64,000 bases of DNA, taken from Micrococcus sp. 2A. GTDB lineage: Bacteria; Actinomycetota; Actinomycetes; Actinomycetales; Micrococcaceae. How positions within the stretch are numbered: the stretch's first letter is position 1; the number at the start of each line of letters is the position of its first letter. The notes below the pieces were generated by a model that searched no databases, was not told where the DNA came from, and saw only the letters and a list, made by a program, of their open reading frames with translations. A program made the translations under genes and the position numbers. Shown piece after piece: positions 20,169-30,771 of the stretch. The DNA is taken from contig NZ_CP154351.1 of the NCBI RefSeq assembly GCF_039519235.1, positions 496,001 to 560,000 of the forward strand, given 5' to 3'.

Positions 20169-22043
20169 GTGGCCGCCTCCGCCTCCACCCCGCCCGCCCC
20201 GGACTCGCCCCCGACGACGGCGCCCGCCGCCGCCCCGACGACCGCCGGCCCCCTGCGGCCCCCGATCTCCGCGGCCGAGAGCGCCGAGCGCGTGCGGGCC
20301 CGTGGCGTGCTCTTCTACGCCGAGCACACGTTGCGGACCATGCGCCGCTACGGGGCGGTCCTGATCGTCGGCGCGCTCGGCGAGCCGCTCCTCTACCTGC
20401 TCGCCATGGGCCTCGGGCTCGCCCAGCTCATGGGCGGTGGCGCCCCGCAGGAGGCCCTCGGCGGCGTCTCCTACGTCGCGTTCATCGCCCCCGCGCTGCT
20501 GGCCTCGGGCGCCCTGATGACGGCCTCCGTGGAGTTCTCCTACCCCGTCATGGGCGGGTTCCAGTGGCACAGGACGTACTACGCCGCGCAGGCCACCCCG
20601 CTGTCCCCGGCGCAGATCGCGCTCGGGCACCTCGCGGCCGTGAGCCTGCGGTTCCTCTTCCAGGCGGCCGTGTTCTTCGCGGTCATGCTGGCCTTCGGCG
20701 TGGTCTCGAGCCCGTGGGGCTGGCTGCAGGTGCTCACGGCCACGCTCGGCGGCCTGGCCGTGGGCGCGCCGATCATGGCGTTCGCGGCGTCCCTCACGGA
20801 GGACAAGGGCCAGTTCGCCACCCTGCAGCGCCTCGTGATCATGCCGCTGTTCCTCTTCTCGGCCACGTTCTACCCGCTCGACGCCCTGCCCGTGTGGCTG
20901 CGGTGGATCGGCTGGATCTCCCCGCAGTGGCACGCCGCCCAGCTCGGCCGCGTGCTCTCCTACGGCATGGCCGAGCCCGCCTGGCTCACGGCCGTGCACC
21001 TGCTCGTCCTGCTCGCCCTCGCCGGCATCGGCACGTGGCTCGCCGTCCGCGTCTACACGCGCCGGCTCGGCTGGAGGCGGGGTGCCCCGGATCGCGACGC
21101 CGTCGCCGTGCCCCGCACGCGCACCGCCTCCCGCCTCGGGGGGAGGCCAAGCCCCGCCGAGGCGGCGTCGGCCGCCCGGCCCGGCGCGTCGTCGTCCGCG
21201 GCGGTGGGGTCGGCCGCGGACGCCGTGCCGCCCATGCCGCCCATCACGGTGCGCCGCGGCCCGCTGTCCGGCATGTACTCGGGGAACGTGCGGGCCGTCA
21301 TGGAGCGGGCCCTCCTCTCCCTGAAGTCCAACAACTGGGTGGTGTTCTTCTCCGGCTTCTTCGAGCCGGTGCTGTACCTGGCCTCGATGGGCATCGGCCT
21401 GGGCACGCTCGTCGGCGACGTCACGGGTCCCGACGGCACGCCCGTCCCGTACGGCATGTTCATCGCCCCGGCGCTGCTGGCGGTCTCCGCGATGAACGGC
21501 GCGATCTACGACTCCACGTGGAACGTGTTCTTCAAGCTGCGCTACGCCAAGACGTACCAGACCATGCTCGCCACCCGGCTGGGGCCGCTGGACGTGGCCG
21601 TCGGCGAGATCGCCATGGCCCTGCTGCGCGGGCTCATCTACGCGGTCGGGTTCCTGATCGTCATGACGGTCGCCGGCCTGGTCACGTCGTGGACGGCCGT
21701 GCTCATGATCCCGGGCGCGCTGCTGGTGGCGCTCGGCTTCGCCTCCCTGGGCATGGCGGTCACCAGCTTCATGAAGACGTTCCAGCACATGGACTGGATC
21801 CAGATCGTCCTCATGCCGATGTTCCTCTTCTCCGCCACGTTCTTCCCGCTCAGCGTGTATCCGCCGGCCATCCAGGGGGTCATCCAGGTGTTCCCGCTGT
21901 GGCACGCCGTGGAGATGATGCGCGCGCTCGCGGTGGGTGTGATGACGTGGGGCACGCTCGGGCACGTCGCCTACTTCGTGGCGATGGCCGCCGTGGGCGT
22001 GTGGCTCACCTCGCGGCGGCTGGGCGCGCTGTTCCTGCGCTGA
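20169..22043 (+). CDS. ABC-2 exporter permease, two fused permease halves
   Basis: A 624-residue membrane protein that looks like two DrrB/NodJ-type permeases joined head to tail. Half 1 (about 40-300) has YVAFIAPALLASGALM, MPLFLFSATFYPLDALP and SPQWHAAQLGR; half 2 (about 375-624) repeats the order with YGMFIAPALLAVSAM, MPMFLFSATFFPLSVYPP and FPLWHAVEMMR. Each half has about six helices, so one chain could supply the whole 12-helix channel. The halves are joined by a 60-70-residue Ala/Pro/Ser-rich linker. The GTG start is 3 bases after the ATPase stop. No frame break is seen, so the fusion appears real. Confidence 0.88.
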   Translation: MAASASTPPAPDSPPTTAPAAAPTTAGPLRPPISAAESAERVRARGVLFYAEHTLRTMRRYGAVLIVGALGEPLLYLLAMGLGLAQLMGGGAPQEALGGVSYVAFIAPALLASGALMTASVEFSYPVMGGFQWHRTYYAAQATPLSPAQIALGHLAAVSLRFLFQAAVFFAVMLAFGVVSSPWGWLQVLTATLGGLAVGAPIMAFAASLTEDKGQFATLQRLVIMPLFLFSATFYPLDALPVWLRWIGWISPQWHAAQLGRVLSYGMAEPAWLTAVHLLVLLALAGIGTWLAVRVYTRRLGWRRGAPDRDAVAVPRTRTASRLGGRPSPAEAASAARPGASSSAAVGSAADAVPPMPPITVRRGPLSGMYSGNVRAVMERALLSLKSNNWVVFFSGFFEPVLYLASMGIGLGTLVGDVTGPDGTPVPYGMFIAPALLAVSAMNGAIYDSTWNVFFKLRYAKTYQTMLATRLGPLDVAVGEIAMALLRGLIYAVGFLIVMTVAGLVTSWTAVLMIPGALLVALGFASLGMAVTSFMKTFQHMDWIQIVLMPMFLFSATFFPLSVYPPAIQGVIQVFPLWHAVEMMRALAVGVMTWGTLGHVAYFVAMAAVGVWLTSRRLGALFLR

Positions 22044-22080
22044 GGGTGCCCGGCCCGGTGCCGCGCGTCGGTGGTGCCGC

Positions 22081-23568
22081 TCAGGCCGCGCGGGCCCGGG
22101 ACCGACGGCGGCGCAGCAGGTCCGCGCCCGCGGAGACCAGCACGAGGGCCCAGCTGCCGGCCACCACCGCCAGCGCGCTGCCGCCCGCCACGCCGTACTC
22201 GTGGGCGGTGGGGGCGTGGCCCGTGCCCGCGAGGGCGGAGAAGTACACGCCGGTGACCATGGCCAGGCCGATCGAGGTGCCCACGCGCTGCGCGGTCTGG
22301 GCGACGCCGCCGGCCGACCCCGCCTCCTCGGGGAGGACGTCGTCCATCATGAGCACCTGGGCGCTCGTCATGATGAGCGCCTGGGACGCGCCCTGCGGGA
22401 TGAGCAGCGCGGCGAGCGTCCAGAGGGGCCACGCGCCGTCGGCCACGCGGACGAAGGCGAGCATGAGGGCGAGCATGGAGGCCACGCCCAGGGCCGCGCC
22501 CGTGAACACGAACCACGGGCCGAACCGGTGCACCTGCGAGCCGATCCACGTGGAGGACGCCGTCACCAGGAGGGCGGAGGCCAGGGTGATCATGCCCGCC
22601 GCGAGGGCGGAGTGCCCCAGGCCCTGCTGCACGAACACCGCGATGACGGCGAACGCGCCCGGCATAGTGCCCATGTAGACGGAGGTGTGCAGGGTGGCGA
22701 ACGTGAACGAGGGGCGCCGCAGCAGGGCCGGGTCCACCATGGGGTGGACCCCCGTGTGCGGGGCGGCGGCCCGCACCCGCTTCTCCCACAGCCACCACGC
22801 GGTGAGCAGGGCGGCCGCCACGGCCAGCAGCCACCAGGTGCCCGGCAGGATGAACGGGAGCATGAGGGACACGGTGGCCGCCCCCAGCAGCACGACGCCG
22901 ACGGGATCCAGGGCGCGCAGCCCGCGCGGGACGACGGCGGCGGTCCGCGTCGGCGGGTGCAGCCACAGCACGCCCAGGAGCAGGGCCAGCAGCCCGATCG
23001 GGGCGTTGACGAGGAACGACGCGCGCCACCCCGCCTCCGGACCGAGCAGCCCCATGAGCAGCCCGCCCAGGAGCGGCCCCACCGCCACGCCCAGGCCGAT
23101 CACGGTGCCGAACATCCCGTAGGCCGTGCCGCGCGCCCGCCCGGAGAAGGTGGACTGGATGACCCCGATGATCTGCGGGTTGAACAGTCCCGCGCCGATG
23201 CCCATCAGGAGCCGGGCACCGTTGAGCACCAGGGGGCTCCAGGCCAGGCCCGCGAGCAGCGAGCCGAGGACGTACACCGCGATCCCGGCGAGGAACAGCG
23301 GCTTGCGGCCCCACAGGTCGCCGGCCCGTCCGGCCGCCACGAGGACGACGCCGAACGTGAGGGTGTAGCCCGAGAGCACCCACTGGAGGTCCGCGCTGCT
23401 CGCCCCCAGGCCCGCCTCGATCGCGGGCAGGGCCACGTTCACCACGGACACGCTCATGAGCGACAGGAACAGCGGCATCAGGAGGATCGCGAGCACGCGC
23501 CGCTGCTCCGGGGTGAAGTGGGCGTCTGCGGGGCCGGGCGCGGCCGCGGGAGAGGAGGTGGGGGTCAC
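22081..23568 (-). CDS. MFS drug-type transporter (EmrB/QacA-like)
   Basis: A proton-driven exporter of the DHA2 type: 495 residues, about 14 predicted helices. Motifs: SVVNVALPAIEAGLGAS, LQWVLSGYTLTFGVVL, GRAGDLWGRKPLFLAG (motif A) and the antiporter motif C-like GPLLGGLLMG. It ends in an Arg-rich cytoplasmic tail. It starts with GTG at 23568; minus-strand TATCCT ends 6 bases before it. It converges on the ABC exporter. No regulator gene lies beside it. Substrate unknown. Confidence 0.88.
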   Translation of the reverse strand: MTPTSSPAAAPGPADAHFTPEQRRVLAILLMPLFLSLMSVSVVNVALPAIEAGLGASSADLQWVLSGYTLTFGVVLVAAGRAGDLWGRKPLFLAGIAVYVLGSLLAGLAWSPLVLNGARLLMGIGAGLFNPQIIGVIQSTFSGRARGTAYGMFGTVIGLGVAVGPLLGGLLMGLLGPEAGWRASFLVNAPIGLLALLLGVLWLHPPTRTAAVVPRGLRALDPVGVVLLGAATVSLMLPFILPGTWWLLAVAAALLTAWWLWEKRVRAAAPHTGVHPMVDPALLRRPSFTFATLHTSVYMGTMPGAFAVIAVFVQQGLGHSALAAGMITLASALLVTASSTWIGSQVHRFGPWFVFTGAALGVASMLALMLAFVRVADGAWPLWTLAALLIPQGASQALIMTSAQVLMMDDVLPEEAGSAGGVAQTAQRVGTSIGLAMVTGVYFSALAGTGHAPTAHEYGVAGGSALAVVAGSWALVLVSAGADLLRRRRSRARAA

Positions 23569-23574
23569 CGCCCA

Positions 23575-23580
23575 AGGATA
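23575..23580 (-). promoter_or_regulatory. -10 box TATCCT, leaderless promoter of the MFS gene
   Basis: Minus-strand TATCCT with 6 bases before the GTG at 23568. Confidence 0.55.
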
Positions 23581-23666
23581 GGGCCCGTGCGCCGCTCGAT
23601 TCGGAGCGCGGCGCCCGCGTGCGGGATGATGGTGGCCAGCCTCGTCCGCCTCCCGTCAGGATCCCC

Positions 23667-24187
23667 ATGTCCAGCAGCCTGCCCACCGGTTCCGCCGCTC
23701 CCAGCCGTCGCGCCCGCGCCTCCCGCGCGGGACTGCCCATCGGCTCCACCGCCTTCACGGTGATGATCATCGTGCTCCTGGTGGCCATCGTCTTCGCGGC
23801 CAACGCGAACGACGTCATCGGCTGGCTCGTGGTGGCCATCGCCGCGGGGTGGCTGGTCTTCGCGGTGATCGTGTTCCTGCAGCTGCGCGCGGGCGTGCGC
23901 TCGGCGGCGGCCACGGTGGACCGCACCGTGTCCACGGTGCGCGCCGACGTCGCCGCCCTCGGCAAGCCCATGGTGCGCGGCGAGACCGTGGAGCCCGTGG
24001 TCGACCCGATGCGGGACACCAAGCTGGACCACTCCTTCAAGATCGTCCAGGTGCAGGCCCGCGTGGTGAAGGAGCAGCTCGCCGCGGAGGGCGGCATGGA
24101 CCGCGAGATGGTGGACCGCGCCCTCGAGACCATCCACATCACCTCCGCCAACGCGCGGGACATGCTGACGGACGACGGGGCCGCGCG

Positions 24188-24191
<4 letters not shown>
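23667..24191 (+). CDS. Small membrane protein of unknown function, upstream of xthA
   Basis: 174 residues, not recognised. A basic, Ser/Arg-rich cytoplasmic N-terminus is followed by two hydrophobic helices (about 34-52, AFTVMIIVLLVAIVFAANA; about 57-77, WLVVAIAAGWLVFAVIVFL). A long amphipathic cytoplasmic region follows (TVDRTVSTVRADVAAL, KIVQVQARVVKEQLA), suggesting a coiled coil. ATG 23667 is chosen over GTG 23619. Its stop overlaps the xthA ATG by 4 bases, so the two are translationally coupled; a functional link to DNA repair is only positional. Confidence 0.7.
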
Positions 24192-26195
<2,004 letters not shown>

Positions 26196-26344
26196 GGCCG
26201 CTCCTCCCTTCGTCGCGGCAGGATCATCCCCGCGGGGGAGGCGCCCGCCCCGGGCCCTGTGTCACGCTGGGGCCGGCGCCCGCGACGGGCGGGCGCCGCC
26301 TGCCCCGTGCACGGGACGCGGGCCTCAGCGCAGAGGGAGAGCAC

Positions 26345-27106
26345 GTGAGCCACACCGTCCACACGACCGCGGGGGCACGCCCCCCGGGTGATGCGATGCC
26401 GTTCGGCGGGGTCGAGCCGATCCTGGAGACCGAGAACCTGGTGAAGGTCTACGGTCGCGGCGAGTCCCGCTTCGACGCGCTCAAGGGCGTCACCCTCCAG
26501 CTGCGCGCGGGGGAGTCCGTGGCCGTCGTGGGCAAGTCCGGCTCGGGCAAGTCCACCCTGATGCACCTGCTCGCGCTGCTGGACCGCCCGACCTCCGGCG
26601 TCGTCGCGATGGACGGCCGGCCGGTCTCGGGCGTGAGCCCTGCCGAGGTGTCCCGCCTGCGCAACGCGACCTTCGGGTTCGTGTTCCAGCAGTTCTTCCT
26701 CAACGGGAACCAGAGCGTGCTGGAGAACGTGGTGCTGCCGCTCAAGATCGCGGGCGTGCCCCGCCGCGAGCGCCGGGAGCGCGGCATGGACGTGCTCGCC
26801 CAGCTCGGGATGGCGGACAAGGCCGGCAACCGGGCCACCGACCTCTCGGGCGGCCAGAAGCAGCGCGTGTGCATCGCCCGCGCCCTGGTCAACCGCCCCA
26901 CGGTGCTCTTCGCGGACGAGCCCACGGGCAACCTGGACTCGGCCACCTCGCGGTCCGTGGAGGACATCCTCTTCGGCCTCCAGCGGGAGCAGGGCATCAC
27001 CCTCGTGGTGGTCACGCACGACGACGACCTCGCGGCACGCTGCGACCGTCGGCTCGTGATGCAGGACGGGATGATCGTGGACGAGGAGTCGGGGGCGCGC
27101 GCATGA
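26345..27106 (+). CDS. ABC transporter ATPase, MacB/LolD type
   Basis: 253-residue ATPase. Walker A GKSGSGKST, signature LSGGQKQR, Walker B VLFADEPTGNLDS and switch THDDDLAARC mark the MacB/LolD (FtsE-like) subfamily, which works with FtsX-fold permeases and often acts mechanically on lipoproteins, peptides or envelope substrates rather than forming a channel. GTG 26345 follows GAGGGAGAG. The stop overlaps the permease ATG by 4 bases. Confidence 0.92.
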   Translation: MSHTVHTTAGARPPGDAMPFGGVEPILETENLVKVYGRGESRFDALKGVTLQLRAGESVAVVGKSGSGKSTLMHLLALLDRPTSGVVAMDGRPVSGVSPAEVSRLRNATFGFVFQQFFLNGNQSVLENVVLPLKIAGVPRRERRERGMDVLAQLGMADKAGNRATDLSGGQKQRVCIARALVNRPTVLFADEPTGNLDSATSRSVEDILFGLQREQGITLVVVTHDDDLAARCDRRLVMQDGMIVDEESGARA

Positions 27107-28386
27107 GGACCACGGACCTGGTGGGCACCGCGCTCGCCAACACGATGCGCTCCAAGCTGCGCACCTTCCTGACCGTGATCGCGATCGTGATCGGCGCGTT
27201 CACCCTCACCCTGACCACGGGCCTCGGCGCCGGAATCAACAAGTACGTGGACAACATGGTGGAGGGCTTCGGCGCCCCGGACGAGATGACCGTGACCAAG
27301 CAGGCGGACATGGGCAGCGGGTTCTCCATGGGCGGGGCGCCCTCCGAGTACGACCCCGAGGGGGCCTCCTCCGGGGAGATCTTCGGCATGCCCCTGCTCA
27401 CGGGGAAGGACCTCGAGACGATCCGGGACGCCGAGCACGTGACGGCCGTGGAGACCGCCCGCCTCGTGGAGCCGGAGTTCATCGAGGGCGCGGACGGCCG
27501 CCAGTGGGCCGTGCCCTTCATGGGAGCCTCGTTCGAGATCGGCACGCTCTCCATGGCCGCCGGGCGCGAGCCCGCCGAGGACGCGGCCGAGGTCACGGTG
27601 CCGACGGACTGGGTCGAGGCGCTGGGCGGCACGGAGCCTGAGGACGTCCTCGGGCAGACGGTGACCCTGGTGGCCGCGGATCCGCTGGGCGAGCAGAGCG
27701 CGATGGAGGCGGAGGTGGTCGGCGTGACCGAGGCCGTCGCCTCGGGCTCGGGTGCCGGGCCGGTGCCCTCCCGCGCCGTCGAGGACCGCCTGCACGAGAT
27801 CCAGACCGCGGGGCTGCCCGAGGAGCAGCGCGACACCTACTTCTCCGCCACGGTGACGGTGGAGGGCATGCCCGAGAACGAGGCGGCCGTGCAGGCGGCC
27901 CTCGCGGAGCAGGGCTACTCCGCCCAGACCCTCGAGGACCAGCTCGGCGTGATCCGAGGGATCATCGACGCGGTGACGTGGGTGCTCAACGGCTTCGCCC
28001 TGATCGCCCTGCTGGCGGCCAGCTTCGGCATCATCAACACCCTCCTCATGGCGGTGCAGGAGCGCACCCGGGAGATCGGCCTCATGAAGGCCCTCGGCAT
28101 GACGGGCGGCCGGATCTTCGGGCTCTTCACCCTGGAGGCCGTGATGATCGGCCTGCTGGGGTCGCTGATCGGCATCGGGCTGGGCGTGGCCGTGGGCCTG
28201 ACCGCGAACGCGCTGCTCACGCAGGGCGCCCTGAGCGGGGTCACCGGCTTGGTGCTGTACGCCGTCGAGCCGCTCTCCCTGCTGCTGATCGCCCTGCTGA
28301 TCCTGGCGATCGCGTTCCTGGCCGGCACCCTTCCCGCCGCCCGGGCCGCCCGCAAGGACCCCATCGAGGCACTGCGCTACGAGTGA
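27103..28386 (+). CDS. ABC transporter permease, MacB/FtsX fold
   Basis: 427 residues. One membrane helix near the N-terminus (FLTVIAIVIGAFTLTLTTG, about 22-40), a large extracytoplasmic MacB-PCD domain (about 50-275) with many acidic residues, then three C-terminal helices (GFALIALLAASFGIINTLLM; GLLGSLIGIGLGVAVGLTA; LLLIALLILAIAFLAGTLPA) containing ERTREIGLMKALGMTGGR, the FtsX-family coupling motif. It ends with the family's PIEALRYE. It pairs with the ATPase at 26345. No periplasmic adaptor is expected in a Gram-positive. Confidence 0.92.
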   Translation: MRTTDLVGTALANTMRSKLRTFLTVIAIVIGAFTLTLTTGLGAGINKYVDNMVEGFGAPDEMTVTKQADMGSGFSMGGAPSEYDPEGASSGEIFGMPLLTGKDLETIRDAEHVTAVETARLVEPEFIEGADGRQWAVPFMGASFEIGTLSMAAGREPAEDAAEVTVPTDWVEALGGTEPEDVLGQTVTLVAADPLGEQSAMEAEVVGVTEAVASGSGAGPVPSRAVEDRLHEIQTAGLPEEQRDTYFSATVTVEGMPENEAAVQAALAEQGYSAQTLEDQLGVIRGIIDAVTWVLNGFALIALLAASFGIINTLLMAVQERTREIGLMKALGMTGGRIFGLFTLEAVMIGLLGSLIGIGLGVAVGLTANALLTQGALSGVTGLVLYAVEPLSLLLIALLILAIAFLAGTLPAARAARKDPIEALRYE

Positions 28387-28433
28387 GCGGCCCCGCCCAC
28401 GCCTGAGTCCACCATCCCCTGAGAGGAACCGAC

Positions 28434-29117
28434 ATGACGACCACCCCTCCCCAGAACCCGAGCCCCTACGGTGAGCCCGACCCGATCGACCGGCCCCAGT
28501 ACTCCACTCCGGGCCAGTACCCCGCCGCAGGCCAGTACCCCGCGCCCAGCCAGGACCCCGCACCGGGCACGGCCCCCGGCACGCGGTACGGCACCCAGCC
28601 GTACGCACCGATGGGCCAGGGCGGTGTCCTCCCCGAGCCCCGCCGGCACCGCACCCTGCTGACGCTCACCCTGGCGTCCGCGGCGCTGTGGCTGCTCGCG
28701 AACGTCCCCCCGCTCTTCGGACTCGACGACATGATGCGCGTGGTCCGCGAGTCCGTCTCGGCCGAGGGCGGCGTTCCGCCGGAGGACGTCGACAGGATCG
28801 AGGCCTTCTTCCGGGCCTCGTTCCTCGGCGGCGTCGTGGTGACCCTGCTGATCGGCCTCGCCGTATACGCCCTCGTGTACTTCGGCCTTCGGGCCGTGAA
28901 GAACTGGGCGCGGATCGTGGGCATCGTCGCCGCGATCCTGGGCACGCTCGGCGCCCTCACCGGACTCCTCAGCTTCACCACGTTCCCCGGCCTCGCGGGC
29001 GTGATCGCGTCCCTGGCCAGCCTCGGCCTCCTGGTCGTGAACATCCTGTGGCTGGTGAACGCGCTCAGTGGCGAGGAGGCCGCCTACACCCGGCAGGGCC
29101 GCCCCGCCGGCGCCTGA
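28434..29117 (+). CDS. Membrane protein of unknown function with Pro/Gln/Tyr-rich N-terminus
   Basis: 227 residues, not recognised. Residues 1-60 are a soluble Pro/Tyr/Gln-rich stretch with repeated GQYPA units (PGQYPAAGQYPAPSQDPAPG), typical of cytoplasmic tails of actinobacterial membrane proteins. Four hydrophobic segments follow (about 68-84, 125-150, 158-178, 183-205). ATG 28434 follows GAGAGGAAC, 47 bases after the MacB-type permease, so it may belong to that operon. No catalytic motif is seen. Confidence 0.72.
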   Translation: MTTTPPQNPSPYGEPDPIDRPQYSTPGQYPAAGQYPAPSQDPAPGTAPGTRYGTQPYAPMGQGGVLPEPRRHRTLLTLTLASAALWLLANVPPLFGLDDMMRVVRESVSAEGGVPPEDVDRIEAFFRASFLGGVVVTLLIGLAVYALVYFGLRAVKNWARIVGIVAAILGTLGALTGLLSFTTFPGLAGVIASLASLGLLVVNILWLVNALSGEEAAYTRQGRPAGA

Positions 29118-29223
29118 CCTCGGCGCTCGACCGTCGCGGACCCTCCACCCTCGCCCGCGCGTTCCGTGAGCGCATCCGGCTCCGCCGCGACGCACGGTGC
29201 TCAGCGGACCCCGGCCGACCGGA

Positions 29224-29281
29224 ACGACTCCCGCACCGGAGGGGGAATCCTTGAACAGTCCCCCTCCTGTGCGGGAGTCGT
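29224..29281. terminator. Long hairpin between two membrane-protein genes
   Basis: 23-base arms (29224-29246, 29259-29281) with one mismatch and a 12-base loop. It ends 23 bases before the ATG at 29305, so it may terminate the upstream operon or be a leader structure. Confidence 0.65.
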
Positions 29282-29304
29282 CGCATCCGGGGGAGGATGG
29301 GGAC

Positions 29305-29859
29305 ATGCACGCGCACCCCACTGACTCCTCGTCCGCGGGCGCCGACCCGGCACCCGAGACGTCCCTCGACGCCGCCGCCGTCCACGACCGCGTGGTCCGC
29401 CGCCCGATCCGTCGCCTTCAATTCCTGACGCTCGTGACGGGGGTGCTCAGCGCCGCCGCCACGGCGGGCGTGCTCGCCCTCCAGTCGGTCTCGGGCTACG
29501 CCCGCGCGGTGCTCGAGGCGCGTTCGTGGGGTGCGGTGGCGGTGACGGACGCCGACGTCGCCTCCTTCCTCACCCCGCCGGGGCTGCTGCCGGCCGCCGT
29601 CGTGGGGATCCTGGCGGTCACCGCGCTCCTGGTGTGGGGCGCGGCCCGCCTGATCGGCGCCACCCGCTGGGTCGGCACGGTGCTCGTGGGGATCGGCCTG
29701 CTCACCGCGGCCTTCTGGATGGTCGACGGCGGCCGCATGGCCGCCGCCGGAGGGGCGGGGCCTCTCGTGCTCGCGTCGGTGGTGGCCATGCTCATCGCGT
29801 GCGCGGCGTGGCTGTTCATCACGCATCTGCGCTCCACCCGCGACGCCTTCGACGGCTGA
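29305..29859 (+). CDS. Four-helix membrane protein of unknown function
   Basis: 184 residues, not recognised. A short acidic/Ser-rich cytoplasmic N-terminus (30 residues) and RRPIRRLQ precede four hydrophobic segments (about 40-58, 88-108, 115-133, 145-165); a polar tail HLRSTRDAFDG closes it. ATG 29305 follows GGAGG (spacing about 9) and lies just past the long hairpin at 29224, so it probably has its own expression control. It converges on sdhB. Confidence 0.68.
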   Translation: MHAHPTDSSSAGADPAPETSLDAAAVHDRVVRRPIRRLQFLTLVTGVLSAAATAGVLALQSVSGYARAVLEARSWGAVAVTDADVASFLTPPGLLPAAVVGILAVTALLVWGAARLIGATRWVGTVLVGIGLLTAAFWMVDGGRMAAAGGAGPLVLASVVAMLIACAAWLFITHLRSTRDAFDG

Positions 29860-29881
29860 GCCGCGACCCCGTGGACGCAGA

Positions 29882-29921
29882 ACGGCGGCCCGTCTCCCCG
29901 CGTGGGAAGACGGGCCGCCGT
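29882..29921. terminator. Bidirectional terminator between the 29305 gene and sdhB
   Basis: 14-bp perfect arms (29882-29895, 29908-29921) and a 12-base loop that can pair further. A second short palindrome (29931-29952) follows, beside the sdhB stop. Confidence 0.75.
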
Positions 29922-29958
29922 CGTGGTCGCGAGGCCCGGGAGCCCGGGCCTCAGTCGA

Positions 29959-30771
29959 TCAGAAGGAGCGCGCCAGGATGGCGTTCTTCACCTCGGCGAT
30001 CGCCTGGGTCACCTGGATGCCGCGCGGGCACGCGTCGGTGCAGTTGAAGGTCGTGCGGCAGCGCCACACGCCCTCCTTGTCGTTGAGGATCTCCAGGCGC
30101 ATGTCGCCGGCGTCGTCGCGCGAGTCGAAGATGAACCGGTGCGCGTTCACGATGGCGGCCGGGCCGAAGTACTGGCCGTCCGTCCAGAACACGGGGCAGG
30201 ACGAGGTGCACGCGGCGCACAGGATGCACTTGGTGGTGTCGTCGTAGATCGCCCGGTCGGCCTGGGACTGGTAGCGCTCCTGGGTGGGCTCGTGGCCCTT
30301 GGCCACGAGGAACGGCATGACCTCGCGGTAGGACTGGAAGAACGGCTCCATGTCCACGATCAGGTCCTTCTCCACCGGCAGGCCCTTGATGGGCTCCACC
30401 AGGATGGGCTTGGACAGGTCGAGGTCCTTCAGCAGGGTCTTGCAGGCCAGGCGGTTGCGGCCGTTGATGCGCATGGCATCGGAGCCGCACACGCCGTGGG
30501 CGCAGGAGCGACGGAAGGACAGCGTGCCGTCCAGGTCCCACTTCACCTTGTGCAGGGCGTCCAGCACGCGGTCGGTGCCGTACATGGTCAGGCGCCACTC
30601 GTCCCAGTAGGACTCCTCGGAGGTGTCCGGCAGGAAGCGGCGGACCTTCAGGACGATGTCGAACGACTCGATCTCGCCGACGCCGCCCGAGGTCTTCTGC
30701 TCGGTCGGCTCGGCGACCTCGACGGTCTGCTCGGCCACGGGGGTCTCGGTCTCGTGTGCTGCGTGGCTCAT
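29959..30771 (-). CDS. sdhB: Succinate dehydrogenase iron-sulfur subunit
   Basis: Carries electrons from the flavin subunit to the membrane quinone in complex II. 270 residues with all three clusters: the [2Fe-2S] set in CAHGVCGSDAM and LACKTLL, then CILCAACTSSCP and CRTTFNCTDACPRGI for [4Fe-4S] and [3Fe-4S]. The N-terminal 40 residues are an acidic extension. The ATG overlaps the sdhA stop (ATGA), so the subunits are translated together. It is the last gene of sdhCDAB. Confidence 0.97.
   Translation of the reverse strand: MSHAAHETETPVAEQTVEVAEPTEQKTSGGVGEIESFDIVLKVRRFLPDTSEESYWDEWRLTMYGTDRVLDALHKVKWDLDGTLSFRRSCAHGVCGSDAMRINGRNRLACKTLLKDLDLSKPILVEPIKGLPVEKDLIVDMEPFFQSYREVMPFLVAKGHEPTQERYQSQADRAIYDDTTKCILCAACTSSCPVFWTDGQYFGPAAIVNAHRFIFDSRDDAGDMRLEILNDKEGVWRCRTTFNCTDACPRGIQVTQAIAEVKNAILARSF

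Noticed and set aside
29931..29952. Second palindrome beside the sdhB stop as an independent element
   Set aside because: Short GC palindrome next to a stronger terminator; most likely part of the same termination region.
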